DNA of 64,000 bases from Megaleporinus macrocephalus (taxonomy: Eukaryota > Chordata > Actinopteri > Characiformes > Anostomidae), in assembly GCA_021613375.1 (NCBI GenBank), contig CM038716.1, positions 10,570,397-10,634,396 on the forward strand, written 5' to 3'. A model generated the notes under the pieces. It worked only from the letters and a program-made list of their open reading frames with translations, did no database searches and was not told where the DNA came from. Positions 32,668-44,925 of the stretch are shown in pieces. Within the stretch, counting starts at the first letter, position 1; every line of letters starts with the position of its first letter. Position numbers and translations under genes: made by a program.

Positions 32668-33977
32668 CACTGTTAACCTGTAATTAGTTTGTGTGTAAAG
32701 AGTTTGTGTACTGATGCTTATAAACTAAATTTTTATTTTATTACTTAAAATGTTTTAGTATGTTCTACTATTTTGAAAGAAGAACTGAGTACACTAATAT
32801 TTTTAAGTGTAATATTTAAAAAGTTTAATATTTAATATTTTTAACATAAGTTAATATTTTTTAACAAACTTCAAACATCAGGTTCTAGCTGGGACCAGCA
32901 CCTTGCCAGATTCTCATTGGTCAGTTCAATCAAGACTACACTGTAAACCCGAATAAGTTGATTGTACTTAAAGAGTTTGAGTGATTGCCTTAAAATATTT
33001 AAGTAATTAAAACTAGAGAAAATCTAATGGTTTGAGTAAAATCTACTTAAATATCAAATAGACTGGAAGTGATCATTTGAGTTGAATACAATGAAATCTA
33101 AATAGTTTGTATTTAAAATATTAAGTAAAATCAAAACCTACTGACCATTTAATTCAACTCAACATTGAGTTTCCTGTAATCAAAATTAAGTTAAACTTAA
33201 ACTAGTCTCTATAAAAAGCTGATGTTCTCCTACATCAAAAGAACACAGACAGCAGTTACATTTAGTTTAATTTGATTTAAAACTACATCACTGGGATCAT
33301 CTAGGATGATTCTGACTCTTGAAGGGTTCAGTAGTGATGATGACTGGTTTTGATTGGTCTAGTTAGAAAACTGTTTATCTTACAATAATTCTTAAATACA
33401 GTTTAAACATTGAAATGATAAAAACACAGTAAATTACATTTTCTAACTTTAGATCAGCATCAACTGCAGAACAACAGTTTTACACCACTTGAACACGGAA
33501 AACAACTTACCAAGTTCCAGAATGAGAAAAAGAGAGGGAAGATGGCGGCTTGGTTAATTGTAGTCCTCTGTAGTTCTTCAAGAAAAGAAAACAATGGAGA
33601 AAATGTCCACTGTAGAGAAATCCCAGCACTACAGAGTTTCTGTCCGAGGAAAAGAAGTTCAACACAGAAAACACCAAACCTCACAGTGAAAATAGAAAAA
33701 GACTTCAAAACCTTTACAAGCTCCACTAAACAACTCAAACTAGTCTAGACTGAACTGACCAATGAGAATCTGGCAAGGTGCTACAGGGGCGTGTTCCAAG
33801 CTAAAACCTGATGTTTTAAGTTTGTTCAACTTAAAAATATTAGTGTACTCAGTTCTTCTTTCAAAATAGTAGAAGATACTAGAACATTTTAAGTAATGAA
33901 ATAAAACTTTAGTTTTTAATCAATCAGTACACAAACTCTTTACACACAAACTAATTACGGGTTAACAGTGTAGCCCA
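32668..33977. mobile_element. 1.3-kb element with inverted arms of about 240-280 bases
   Basis: The left arm (about 32668-32945) and right arm (about 33738-33977) are reverse complements. They share ACTGTTAACC at the outer ends, then TTAGTTTGTGTGTAAAGAGT, GAAAGAAGAACTGAGTACAC and CCAGATTCTCATTGGTCAGT near the inner ends. The internal 0.8 kb is non-coding. It is consistent with a foldback or long-TIR DNA element nested within an older repeat copy. Confidence 0.7.
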
Positions 33978-34078
33978 TAACCTTGGGAACGTGTGAATTT
34001 TGGGGGTGGAGCTACTTGTTTTGCTGTTGAGTTCAAATATGAACAGTCATATTCCAGAATCGCATACCGCACCTTTAA
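33973..34078. repeat. Direct repeat flanking the inverted repeat, right copy
   Basis: Matches 32465-32592 in the same orientation. It lies only about 55 bases before the last exon of the RING-SPRY gene. Confidence 0.75.
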
Positions 34079-34132
34079 ACTTTGCACCCTGGAATCACCA
34101 TCCCAGTAACCACGCCCCCTCCTTTCATACAG

Positions 34133-34644
34133 GTGTGAGCTCGTTGGCCGCTGACCGAGCATGGTGGTTGGAGAGATGTGGCTCCACGTTCCATGCCGTT
34201 TTTGACGGACGGCACGAGCTCCTCCCCTCCATCCCCCCACAGCTGAAGACAGTGGGCGTGTTCTTAAACGTGGGCGGGTCTTCTCTCACCTTCCACAACC
34301 CTTTAACTCAAGAGCTTCTCGCGGCGATACCCTCCCGCTTCACGCCCCCTCTTAGCCCTGCCGTCCAGCTGGGCCACGGGAGGCTGAAGCTCCGCCCAGG
34401 CCTGCCGCCCCCGAGCCACGTCTTCCTAAGCTGTGGCTCGGCCTACCGGGGCCCGGGAGGGGCTGGAGGGGGGCGATGGAGGCGGGACGTCCCGTTCAGC
34501 TCTGTGAGGACCGTGATTCAGAAGTTTGAGGACATGGCAGCATCAGACTCGGATTCGGGACTGATGTCCAGTTACAGCTCCAGCTCCACGCTGGCCTCAC
34601 TGCCCGAGCCCGGTGAGAGGGCACACCGTGCCGGGCCGGAATAG
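34133..34644 (+). CDS. RING-SPRY protein, exon 4 (rest of SPRY, C-terminus)
   Basis: Follows TTTCATACAG and completes the glycine codon: ...YRIG|VSSLAADRAWWLE.... The SPRY core continues with FHAVFDGRHELLP, VGVFLNVGGSSLTFHNPLTQ (the GVFLD...LSFY.. strand pair) and HVFLSCGSAYRG. A Ser-rich tail (SDSDSGLMSSYSSSSTLASL) follows, ending at TAG. The exon is GC-rich compared with its AT-rich surroundings. It is the terminal exon: a stop is followed 55 bases later by AATAAA. The gene is related to TRIM/RNF proteins with C-terminal SPRY but has no visible B-box, coiled coil or FN3. Confidence 0.8.
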
Positions 34645-34698
34645 TAGACCACCGAGGACATGCTGAAATAAGAAAGCCTGGCTTTTTATTCTTATTTA

Positions 34699-34704
34699 AA
34701 TAAA
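34699..34704 (+). terminator. Polyadenylation signal AATAAA
   Basis: AATAAA lies 55 bases after the stop codon of the RING-SPRY gene, in TTTAAATAAAAAAAGTG. Confidence 0.55.
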
Positions 34705-34863
34705 AAAAGTGATACAGACACAGCCAAGCGAGCTCTCTCATTGGTTAGGACTTCGGGAGCTGGGCCAAAGGCCTAACGTTAGATTAACTACCTAAACAAT
34801 GACCAATAAACCAATCACGTCTTGATTTATAGTGATTACAAGGGTCCTTACAAGGGTTCCAGA

Positions 34864-35778
34864 TACACTAAATGGGCAAAAGTATTTGGACACACTGCTT
34901 AATCATAGAATTCAGGTGTTTCATTCAGTCCCATTGCTGTGGGTGTATGTAGTCAAGCAGCTAACCAAGCAGTCTTTCTCTATTTACACACATTAGTGAA
35001 GAGTGTGAGGTTCTAAAGAGCTCACTGAGTTCCAGGGTGCCAGAGCAGGTAAAGTTACAGAGCGGGGACTCAAACCTCCACTGGCTTTAACATCCGCACC
35101 AACTCTGTGGAACTTCATGTCCAAGCAGCTGCACAAAAACCTCACATCACCGAGCACCAATGTCCAGCGCCGGTTGGAGTAAAGCACCTCCGCTGGTGTT
35201 CTGTGGAGTGACCAATCACTCTTCTCTACCTGACAGTCTGATGGACAAGTCTGGGTTTGGAGAACACCAGGAGAACGTTTCCTGCCTGACTGCACTCTAA
35301 CTGTAAAGTTTGGTTGAGGAGGAATGATGATGCTCTGGCGGTATGTGTTCAGCGGTGGGCCAAGGACCCTCAGTTCCAGTGAAGGCAAATCTTAATGCTT
35401 CGGACGTCTTGGACAATTGTGTGCTTCCATCTTTTGTGGGAACAGTTTGGAGAAGATCTGTTGTCTGTTCCAGCATGACTGGCTGTGTCCCAGAGATCAA
35501 AGCAGCTCCATACAGGCTGGTTGGGTTGAGTTTTGGTGTGGAGGAACTTGACCAAACCATACAAAGTCCCCTGGGATGAACTGGAACAGAGATTGAGAAC
35601 CTTTCGCCCAACATCGGCGTCTCACTAATGCTGTTCTGGGCAAATATTCCCACAAACACTCTCAAAACCTTGTAGTAATCTTCTCAGCAGAGTGGAAGCT
35701 GTTATTAACATCTATAGATTTATAATAGCATGTCATTTTAATGTGTAGGTGTCCCAATACTTTTGTCCAGATATTGTA
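34864..35778. mobile_element. Tc1/mariner-like non-autonomous element, about 915 bp
   Basis: Left end TACACTAAATGGGCAAAAGT, right end (reverse complement) TACAATATCTGGACAAAAGT, both continuing ATT.GGACAC: imperfect terminal inverted repeats of the fish Tc1-like GGACAAAAGTATTGGGACAC type, with TA at both borders. On the minus strand, short frames resembling a transposase C-terminal half are interrupted, so it is inactive. Confidence 0.75.
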
Positions 35779-36219
35779 CACTACTGACAGGGAATACAGG
35801 TCCAAGCTGGTTCCAGTTAGTTGTTAGGAATGGAAAACAGCGGTGGCAGCTCTATGACAGGACTCTTTACTGCTTCAAATAAAAGTTATGTAATACATTG
35901 GCAAGCTTGTGTTTAACCCTTTGATGCACAAGCTAAGTAAACCCCTTCTAATGCATCACATGGGACCCATATTCATTTCCTATTACTGTATGTTCTGTCT
36001 GCTTCTATTGAAATCAGTTTATTTCATTATGTAATGTTCCAAGTGTTCAAAAAAATTCTTGTTTTTGATCTTAAATCATTATTTTAATTCTTCTTTATTT
36101 ACTTTGAACAAAAAGTGTTTGTAAATATGTTCCGGACTGCAAATGTTTACAAATGTCAACAGTTTCTGTCAAATTCCAATAACATACTACTGTAACTCCC
36201 GTAGGAGTACTAGCAGAAC

Positions 36220-36279
<60 letters not shown>

Positions 36280-36425
36280 GAGGTGTTTTTGACAATTGCA
36301 GCCTAAACTAAGGTTCTAGCTTAATAAGTCATGGCTCACCACTTGTAGAAATGCCTTTGCTTAAGAGTTCCTGTTCAAATTTTCGAATTCTCTCAGAAAT
36401 AAATACTTTAGCAGCTCTTTTCAGA
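35779..36425. other. Intergenic interval with (ATT)n
   Basis: AT-rich DNA containing an uninterrupted (ATT)n tract at about 36219-36279. No exon or other feature. Confidence 0.6.
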
Positions 36426-36526
36426 GGTGTCAAGTAATGAAGTACTAATACTTTGTTACCTACCTTAAGTATACATTTTGGTTATTTATACTTTACTGGA
36501 GTAATTATTATTCAGCTGACTTTTTA

Positions 36527-37066
36527 CTTCTACTCCTTACATTTACACTCCATTATCAGTACTTTCTACTCCTTACATTTACACTCCAGTATCAGTACTT
36601 TCTACTCCTTACATTTACACTCCAGTATCAGTACTTTCTACTCCTTACATTTACACTCCAGTATCAATACTTTCTACTCCTTACATTTACACTCCATTAT
36701 CAGTACTTTCTACTCCTTACATTTACACTCCATTATCTGTACTTTCTACTCCTTACATTTACACTCCATTATCAGTACTTTCTACTCCTTACATTTACAC
36801 TCCATTATCTGTACTTTCTACTCCTTACATTTACACTCCATTATCAGTACTTTCTACTCCTTACATTTACACTCCAGTATCAGTACTTTCTACTCCTTAC
36901 ATTTACACTCCATTATCAGTACTTTCTACTCCTTACATTTACACTCCATTATCAGTACTTTCTACTCCTTACATTTATCCTACAGTATCAGTACTTTCTA
37001 CTCCTTACATTTACACTCCATTATCATTGCTTTCTACTCCTTACATTTACACTCCAGTATCAGTAC
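36527..37066. repeat. 36-bp minisatellite, about 15 units
   Basis: TTTCTACTCCTTACATTTAC then ACTCCATTATCAGTAC repeats with CAGTATC/CATTATC and TCAGT/TCTGT variants. The period is divisible by three, giving the repeated YSLHLHSIISTF frame. The left flank (36426-36520) is the TTTGTTACCTACCTTAAGTA dispersed repeat, so the array is an internal expansion of that element. Confidence 0.9.
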
Positions 37067-37796
37067 AGTATTCAGTATTTATCAGTATTTTAAACATAGT
37101 CTTGTTACTCCTGTTTCATTTCAGCTTGTTTTCATTCATGTACATTTACATTCCAGTAAAGATTATTGATAACATGTCTTTGAAGTCTGACTTCATTACA
37201 ATTCTTATAGACAACTAGTCATCATATCTTCTGCTCCATGAAACACATGTTAATGTTCAGTAGTAACAGATATGCTTCTTTAATATATTTACATTGTATT
37301 AAACTACATTCATGTTTAATGGGCGTATATGAGCTGAAACAGGAAGCCTAGCGCATCCCAAATTTATCAACATTAACATTTTAATATAACATTATAGTCA
37401 TTATGGCTTTTAGAAGAATGGGGTTTTGGGGAGGTGGGCTAGTGCGCTATAGACCCCTGTGGTGCGGACTAAGCTTTTGTCCTTAATGGCATTTTTTCTC
37501 TTACATTACTTTTACGTTTATTCTTTAAGTAGTTCTGAAATCAGTACTTTTACACTCTTACTGGAGTAAAAAGCTTCAGTTGATACTTCAACTACTACAA
37601 AAGAATTTTTAAACCCTAGTATCTATACTTCTACCTGAATGTTTTGTTGCCAGGTATACTAGACCAACCCAGGATTCAATGTATGACTTAGAGGAGAACA
37701 TAGATACACAACACAGCCACAACAGCCCAACATTAAAACACAATTTTGCTTGACCAGTTTGGTCAGTTTACAAGGTAACATGAGAAGTGGTAAATA
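37067..37796. other. Intergenic interval
   Basis: AT-rich DNA. 37480-37640 contains further fragments of the repeat seen at 32083 and 36426 (ACTTTTACACTCTTACTGGAGT). Nothing else. Confidence 0.45.
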
Positions 37797-38275
37797 CAGG
37801 GGCAAGAAAAAGTATGTGAACCATTAATTGGTCATATAACGTGATCTGATCTACATCTAAGTCCCAAGTATAGACAAACTCAGTGTGCTTCACCTGATAC
37901 TACACAAACACTTATAATATTTAATGTAAAACATCCATTAAAAATTCACAGTGTGGTGAAAAAAGTAAATAAAGCCTTGGATTTAATAACTGGTGGAACC
38001 TCCTTTGACAGCAATAACCTCCAACAAGCGTTTTCCGGTAGCTGCTGATCAGACCTGCACAACGTTCAACAATTCTGGACCATTCTTCCTTACAGAACTG
38101 CTGTAGCTCAGCCAAGTTCTAAGGATGTCTGATGTGAACAACTCTCTCTAGGTCATTCCACAGCATCTCTATTGGATTCAGGTCTGGACTGGGCCGCTCC
38201 AAAAGGCGTTCTGTAGTAGATTTACTTTAGTGTTTAGGGTCATTGTCCTGCTCTACACCTCACTCCAATCTCGTT
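37797..38275. mobile_element. Decayed DNA-transposon-like fish repeat, copy B
   Basis: Begins TACAGGGGCAAGAAAAAGTA, a Tc1/mariner-like terminal motif, and contains GGTGGAACCTCCTTTGACAG, GATCAGACCTGCACAACG, GGATGTCTGATGTGAACAAC and CATTGTCCTGCTC. It shares its order of blocks with 16420-16720. No intact coding frame. Confidence 0.6.
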
Positions 38276-38357
38276 CCATTGATTGGACTCCAGGTTTGCT
38301 AACTCCTGACTATAATTAGCTTTTGTTGAAGTCATTAGCATAAGGTTTCAATTACTT

Positions 38358-38625
38358 TTGTGTAGAATTTAAGTGTGTGTGTATGTGGTCTGCTGGGAGC
38401 AGTGTGTAGAGTTTAAGTGTGTGTGTATGTGGTCTGCTGGGAGCAGTGTGTAGAGTTTAAGTGTGTGTATGTGGTCTGCTGGGAGCAGTGTGTAGAGTTT
38501 AAGTGTGTGTATATGTGGTCTGCTGGGAGCAGTGTGTAGAGTTTAAGTGTGTGTGTATGTGGTCTGCTGGGAGCAGTGTGTAGAGTTTAAGTGTGTGTGT
38601 ATGTGGTCTGCTGGGAGCAGTGCTG
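38358..38625. repeat. 42-44-bp minisatellite, 6 units
   Basis: GTTTAAGTGTGTGTGTATGT followed by GGTCTGCTGGGAGCAGTGTGTAGA, differing only in the number of GT dinucleotides. CTGCTGGGAGCAG is an interrupted palindrome within each unit. Confidence 0.9.
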
Positions 38626-38989
38626 TCTCCCACCACCTGCACTGGGTCTAGTGGGCTTCCTAGGACAGACCTGGCCCTCCTTATTCATTTCTGTTGGTCC
38701 ATTCATCATTCATTCATTTCACAAATGTAAACGACAGCTGCTGCTTCCAAATGATATAGAAAATTAAAAATGGATAAAAATATATACAGGTTTTTCATTG
38801 GACAGCGGCAAAACACTGAAATATCCTATGTTTTATGATTTCTTTTATAGCTTGTAACTCTATTTTTGTCAGTTTTTGCCATAATTTGATATTTTTTTTG
38901 TTTAACTCTAAATGTAAACTTCATGATGAATAGACTTCAAAAAACATCTGGTTCCATTGACTCGCATTAAAAGTGAAGTATGTTTGAAG
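38626..38989. other. Intergenic interval
   Basis: Unique DNA; CTGGTTCCATTGACTCGCAT at about 38949-38968 belongs to a motif also seen near 32300 and 55593. Confidence 0.4.
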
Positions 38990-40187
38990 TATGTTTTTTT
39001 TTCTAGCACTCCAGTGTATGGAATAGTGATTAGGAGACCATCTCCAGTGTATGGAATAGTGATTAGGAGACCATTTCAGTCTCCTATAATAGTGTTCTAG
39101 CACTCCAGTGTATGGAACAGTGATTAGGAGACCATCTCAATTCCCTATAATAGTGTTGTAGTACATCAGTGTAGGGAATAGTGATTAGGAGACCATCTCC
39201 AGAGTAGACAATAGTGATTATGAGACCATCTCCAGTGTATGGAATAGTGATTAGGAGACCATCTCCAGTGTATGGAATAGTGATTAGGAGACCATCTCAG
39301 TTCCCAATAATAGTGTTGTAGTACATCAGTGTAGGGAATAGTGATTAGGAGACCATCTCCAGTGTAGACAATAGGGATTATGAGACCATCTCAGTCTCCT
39401 ATAATAGTGTTCTATCACTCCAGTGTATGAAATAGTGATTAGGAGACCATATCCAGTGTAGGCAATAGTGATTATGAGACCATCTCAGTCTCCTATAATA
39501 GTGTTCTATCACTCCAGTGTATGAAATAGTGATTAGGAGACCATCTTCAGTGTAGGGAATAGTGATTAAGAGACCATCTCAGTCTCCTATAATAGTGTTC
39601 TAGCACTCCAGTGTAGGGAATAGTGATTAGGAGATCATTTCCACTGTAGACAATAGTGATTATGAGACCATCTCAGTCTCCTATAAGGGTGTTCTAGCAC
39701 TCCAGTGTATGGAATAGTGATTAGGAGACCATCGCAGTTCCCTATATTAGTGTTCTAGCACTCCAGTGTAGGGAATAGTGATTAGGAGACCATCTCAGTC
39801 TCCTATAATAGTGTTCTAGCACTCCAGTGTAGGGAATAGTGATTAGGAGACCATCTCAGTTCCCTATATTAGTGCTCTAGTACACCAGTGTAGGGAATAG
39901 TGATAAGGAGACCATCTCCAGTGTAGACAATAGTGATTATGAGACCATTTCAGTCTCCTATAATAGTGTTCTATCACTCCAGTGTATGGAATAGTGATTA
40001 GGAGACCATCTCAGTTCCCTATAATAGTATTGTAGTACACCAGTGTATGGAATAGTGATAAGGAGACCATCTCCAGTCTAGGGAATAGTGATTAGGAGAC
40101 CATGTCCAGTGTATGGAATAGCGATTAGGAGACCATCGCAGTTCCCATAATAGTGTTCTAGCACTCCAGTGTAGGGAATAGTGTTTT
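38990..40187. repeat. Hairpin satellite (GGAGACCATCTCAGTCTCC), block 1
   Basis: Made of two unit types: a 33-base module (CCAGTGTATGGAATAGTGAT, TAGGAGACCATCT) and an extended unit of about 61 bases that adds CAGTCTCCTATAATAGTGTT, CTAGCACT. In the extended unit ATTAGGAGAC and GTCTCCTATAAT are near-perfect inverted repeats around a 7-base loop. Confidence 0.85.
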
Positions 40188-40889
40188 TTTTCTTTCTGCT
40201 GAAAAGGCACAGGACAAAGCAGCTTAGACCTGCATTTTCAGCAGAGTGGCTGGACGTGATGATGGTCAGTTTACCAGCTTATTAATATTATTAATATGTA
40301 ATATAACCAAAGCTCCTCAGATGCCTCCAGACCTGCTGGTACGTTACTGCTGTGATCCTAAAGGAAAACTACGGCGCTGGGCCTCTATATGATCAGTGCC
40401 TCAGTGCGGGTCAAAAGGCAGCCCCTGTGGGAGGAGGGGGGGCCCAACTGCTGTTGCAGGGAGGGTCCTGAATTTTACGCCAGTGAATGAGAGACCTGCG
40501 GTTTTATGGGGGCTTCACCCCACACTGCCCTCTGTTGGGAAATTACAGTTCCAGCTCTAATGGAATCAAAGGAATACTCCGGCTGAAAAATGCTAATGCG
40601 GCCAACAATGACCACTAGCGGGGACTTATTAGCATGACCATCAGATACACAATGTCCAAAGAGCTCGTCACAGTAGGAGAAAACTTTTAGAGCTTTTTGT
40701 TTTCCGCAGAGAACCAGCTGAGCGGAGCAGCTGCACTTACACGTTCAGACTGAATTTGATGTAGACATTAACATTCCACAGGAGCTCCGGCATACAGGAG
40801 CGGGAACGTCGACTGCTGGTCTTCTCTGCTTTAGCTCATCACCCAGATCCTCCATAGAGCAGTGTTCTGTGTAGGCCTTATATTTGGGA
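40188..40889. other. Unique 0.7-kb insert between satellite blocks
   Basis: Non-satellite sequence starting with a T-run and containing an inverted CTGCTGAAAA/TTTTCAGCAG pair (40196-40205, 40235-40244). It may be an inserted element or the original locus; no coding frame. Confidence 0.45.
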
Positions 40890-43615
40890 ACAGTTCTAGC
40901 ACTCCAGTGTAGGCAATAGCGATTGGGAGACTATCTCAGTCTCCTATAATAGTGTCCTAGCACTCCAGTGTAGACAATAGTCATTAGGAGACCATCTCCA
41001 TGGTATGGAATAGTGATTAGGAGACCATCTCAGTCTCCTATAATAGTGTTCTAGTACTCCAGTGTAGACAATAGTCATTAGGAGACCATCTCCATGGTAT
41101 GGAATAGTGATTAGGAGACCATCTCAGTCTCCTATAATAGTGTTCTAGTACTCCAGTGTATGGAATAGTGATTAGGAGACCATCTCAGTTCCCTATATTA
41201 GTGTTCTAGTACACCAGTGTAGACAATAGTGATTAGGAGGCCATCTCCAGTGTAGACAATAGTAATTATGAGACCATCCCAGTCTCCTATAATAGTGTTC
41301 TAGCACTCCAGTGTACGGAATAGTGATTATGAGACCATCACAGTTCCCTACATTAGTGTTCTAGCACTCCTGTGAATAGAATAGTGATTAGGAGACCATC
41401 TCAGTTCCCTATAAAAGTGTTCTAGTACACCAGTGTAGGGAATAGTGATTAGGAGGCCATCTCCAGTGTAGACAATAGTGATTATGAGACCATCCCAGTC
41501 TCCTATAATAGTGTTCTAGCACTCCAGTGTACGGAATAGTGATTATGAGACCATCACAGTTCCCTACATTAGTGTTCTAGCACTCCTGTGAATAGAATAG
41601 TGATTAGGAGACCATCTCAGTTCCCTATAAAAGTGTTCTAGTACACCAGTGTAGGGAATAGTGATTAGGAGGCCATCTCCAGTGTAGACAATAGTGATTA
41701 TGAGACCATCCCAGTCTCCTATAATAGTGTTCTAGCACTCCAGTGTATGGAATAGTGATTAGGAGACCATCACAGTTCCCTACATTAGTGTTCTAGCACT
41801 CCTGTGAATAGAATAGTGATTAGGAGACCATCTCAGTTCCCTATAAAAGTGTTCTAGTACACCAGTGTAGGCAATAGTGATTAGGAGACCATCTCAGTCT
41901 CCTATAATAGTGTCCTTGTACGCCAATGTATGTAATACTGTTTAGGAGACTATCTCAGTCTCTTATAATAGTGTCCTATCACTCCAGTGTAGACAATAGT
42001 GATTAGGAGACCATCTCCAGTGTATGGAATAGAGATTGTGAGACCATCCCAGTCTCCTATAATAGTGTTCTAGCACTCCAGTGTATGGAATAGTGATTAT
42101 GAGACCATCACAGTTCCCTACATTAGTGTTCTAGCACTCCTGTGAATAGAATAGTGATTAGGAGACCATCTCAGTTCTCTATAAAAGTGTTCTAGTACAC
42201 CAGTGTAGGGAATAGTGATTAGGAGGCCATCTCCAGTGTAGACAATAGTGATTATGAGACCATCCCAGTCTCCTATAATAGTGTTCTAGCACTCCAGTGT
42301 ATGAAATAGTGATTAGGAGACCATCACAGTTCCCTATAAAAGTGTTCTAGTACACCAGTGTAGGCAATAGTGATTGGGAGACCATCTCTGTCGCCTATAA
42401 TAGTGTCCTTGTACGCCAATGTATGTAATACTGTTTAGGAGACTATCTCAGTCTCCTATAATAGTGTCCTAGCACTCCAGTGTAGAAAATAGTGATTAGG
42501 AGACCATCTCCAGTGTATGGAATAGTGATTAGGAGACCATCTCAGTCTCCTATAATAGTGTTCTAGTACTCCAGTGTATGGAATAGTGATTAGGAGACCA
42601 TCTCAGTTCCCTATATTAGTGTTCTAGTACACCAGTGTAGACAGTGGTGATTAGGAGACCATCTCCAGTGTAGACAATAGTGATTATGAGACCATCCCAG
42701 TTCCCTACATTAGTGTTCTAGCACTCCTGTGAATAGAATAGTGATTAGGAGACCATCTCAGTTCCCTATAAAAGTGTTCTAGTACACCAGTGTAGACAAT
42801 AGTGATTGGAAGACCATCTCAGTCTCCTATAATAGTGTCATAACACTGCAGTGTATAGAATAGTGATTAGGAGACCATCTCCAGTGTATGGAATAGTCAT
42901 TAGGAGACCATCTCCAGTGTATGGAATAGTGATTAGTAGACCATCTTAGTTCCTTATAATAGTGTTCTAGTACTCCAGTGTATGGAATAATGTTTAGGCC
43001 ATCTTAGTCTCCTATAATGGTGTAATAGCACTCCAGTCTATGGAATAGTGGTTAGGAGACCATTTCCAGTGTATGGACTAGTGATTAGGAGACCATCTCC
43101 GTCTCCTATAATAGTGTTCTGGTACACCAGTGTATGGAATAGTGATTAGGAGACCATCTCCAGTGTATGGAATAGTGATTAGTAGACCATCTCCAGTGTA
43201 TGGAATAGTGATTAGGAGACCATCTCCAGTGTATGGAATAGTGATTAGTAGACCATCTCAGTTCCTTATAATGGTGTTCTAGTACTCCAGTGTATGGAAT
43301 AGTGATGAGGAGACCATCTCCAGTGTATGGAATACTGATGAGGAGACCATCTCAGTTCCCTATAAAAGTGTTCTCGTACACCAGTGTAGGGAATAGTGAT
43401 AAGGAGACAATCTCCAGTGTAGGCAATAGTGATTGGAAGACCATCTCAGTCTCCTATAATAGTGTTCTAGCACTGCAGTGTATAGAACAGTGATTAGGAG
43501 ACCATCTCCAGTGTATGGAACAGTGATTAGGAGACCATCTCCAGTGTATGGAATAGTGATTAGAAGACCATCTCAGTCTCCTATAATAGTGTTCTAGTTC
43601 TCCAGTGTAGATAAG
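40890..43615. repeat. Hairpin satellite, block 2, with a 216-bp higher-order unit
   Basis: Same modules as 38990-40187. AGACCATCCCAGTCTCC recurs at 41271, 41487, 41703, 42041 and 42257: four spacings, three of exactly 216 bases and one of 338. The higher-order unit includes CTGTGAATAGAATAG and CTATAAAAGTGTTCTAG variants in fixed order. Confidence 0.85.
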
Positions 43616-43819
43616 GAACCATTTTCAACACGGCGTGAGTCACAGATTACTGCATCACGAGGGCTGCCAGCACGTTTGATCACTCAGATGTTGGAGGTCA
43701 GATAAAACTGTAGCTGTGACCTCAACACTAGAGCTGCTGGAACCAGTAAGTTCTTACATGACCTATTTACTTCTGTAGCACCACATACTCACTGTTCAGT
43801 ATATGAGTATCAGCACGAA

Positions 43820-43820
<1 letters not shown>
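43616..43820. other. Short unique interval
   Basis: No feature seen between the satellite and the CT-rich tract. Confidence 0.4.
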
Positions 43821-43864
<44 letters not shown>

Positions 43865-43993
43865 CTCTACCTCTCTCTCTGTCTCTCACTCTACCTCTCT
43901 CTCTCTCTCTCTCTGTCTATCTACCTCTTTCTCTCACTCTCTCTCTCTCTCTGTCTCTCACTCTACCTCTCCCTCTCTCTCTGTCTCTCACTC

Positions 43994-44036
<43 letters not shown>

Positions 44037-44334
44037 ATCTACCTCTCTCTATCTCTCACTCTATCTATCTGTCACTCTCTGTCTCTCACTCACTCTCTCT
44101 CTCTCTGTCTCTCTCTATCTACCTCTCTCTATCTCTCAATCTATCTATCTGTCACTCTCTGTCTCTCACTCACTCTCTCTCTCTCTGTCTCTCTCTATCT
44201 ACCTCTCTCTCTCTCTTTCACTTTCTCTCTCTCTCTGTCTGTCTCTCTCTATCTACCTCTCTCTATCTCTCACTCTATCTATCTGTCACTCTCTGTCTCT
44301 CACTCACTCTCTCTCTCTGTCTCTCTCTATCTAC

Positions 44335-44366
<32 letters not shown>

Positions 44367-44472
44367 ACCTCTCTCTCTCTGTCTCTCTCTATCTCTCTCT
44401 TTCACTTTCTCTCTCTGTCTTTCTTTTTCTCTGTCTCTCACTCACTCTCTCTCTCTGTCTCTCTCTATCTAC

Positions 44473-44504
<32 letters not shown>

Positions 44505-44713
44505 ACCTCTCTCTCTCTGTCTCTCTCTATCTCTCTCTTTCACTTTCTCTCTCTGTCTTTCTTTTTCTCTGTCTCTCACTCTACCTCTCTCTCTCTCTCT
44601 CTCTATCTACCTCTTTCTCTCACTCTCTCTCTCTCTGTCTATCTACCTCTTTCTCTCACTCTCTCTCTCTCTCTCTGTCTCTCACTCTACCTCTCTCTCT
44701 CTCTGTCTCTCTC

Positions 44714-44754
<41 letters not shown>

Positions 44755-44894
44755 TTCTCTCTCTGTCTTTCTTTTTCTCAGTCTCTCACTCTACCTCTCT
44801 CTCTCTCTCTCTGTCTATCTACCTCTTTCTCTCACTCTCTCTCTCTCTCTCTCTGTCTCTCACTCTACCTCTCTCTCTCTCTGTCTCTCTCTAC

Positions 44895-44925
<31 letters not shown>

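Larger units (their letters stand above)
31457..34132 (+). other. Intron 3 of the RING-SPRY gene
   Basis: Holds a GT microsatellite, dispersed fish repeats and a 1.3-kb long inverted repeat. It interrupts the SPRY domain at a phase-1 glycine codon. Confidence 0.5.
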
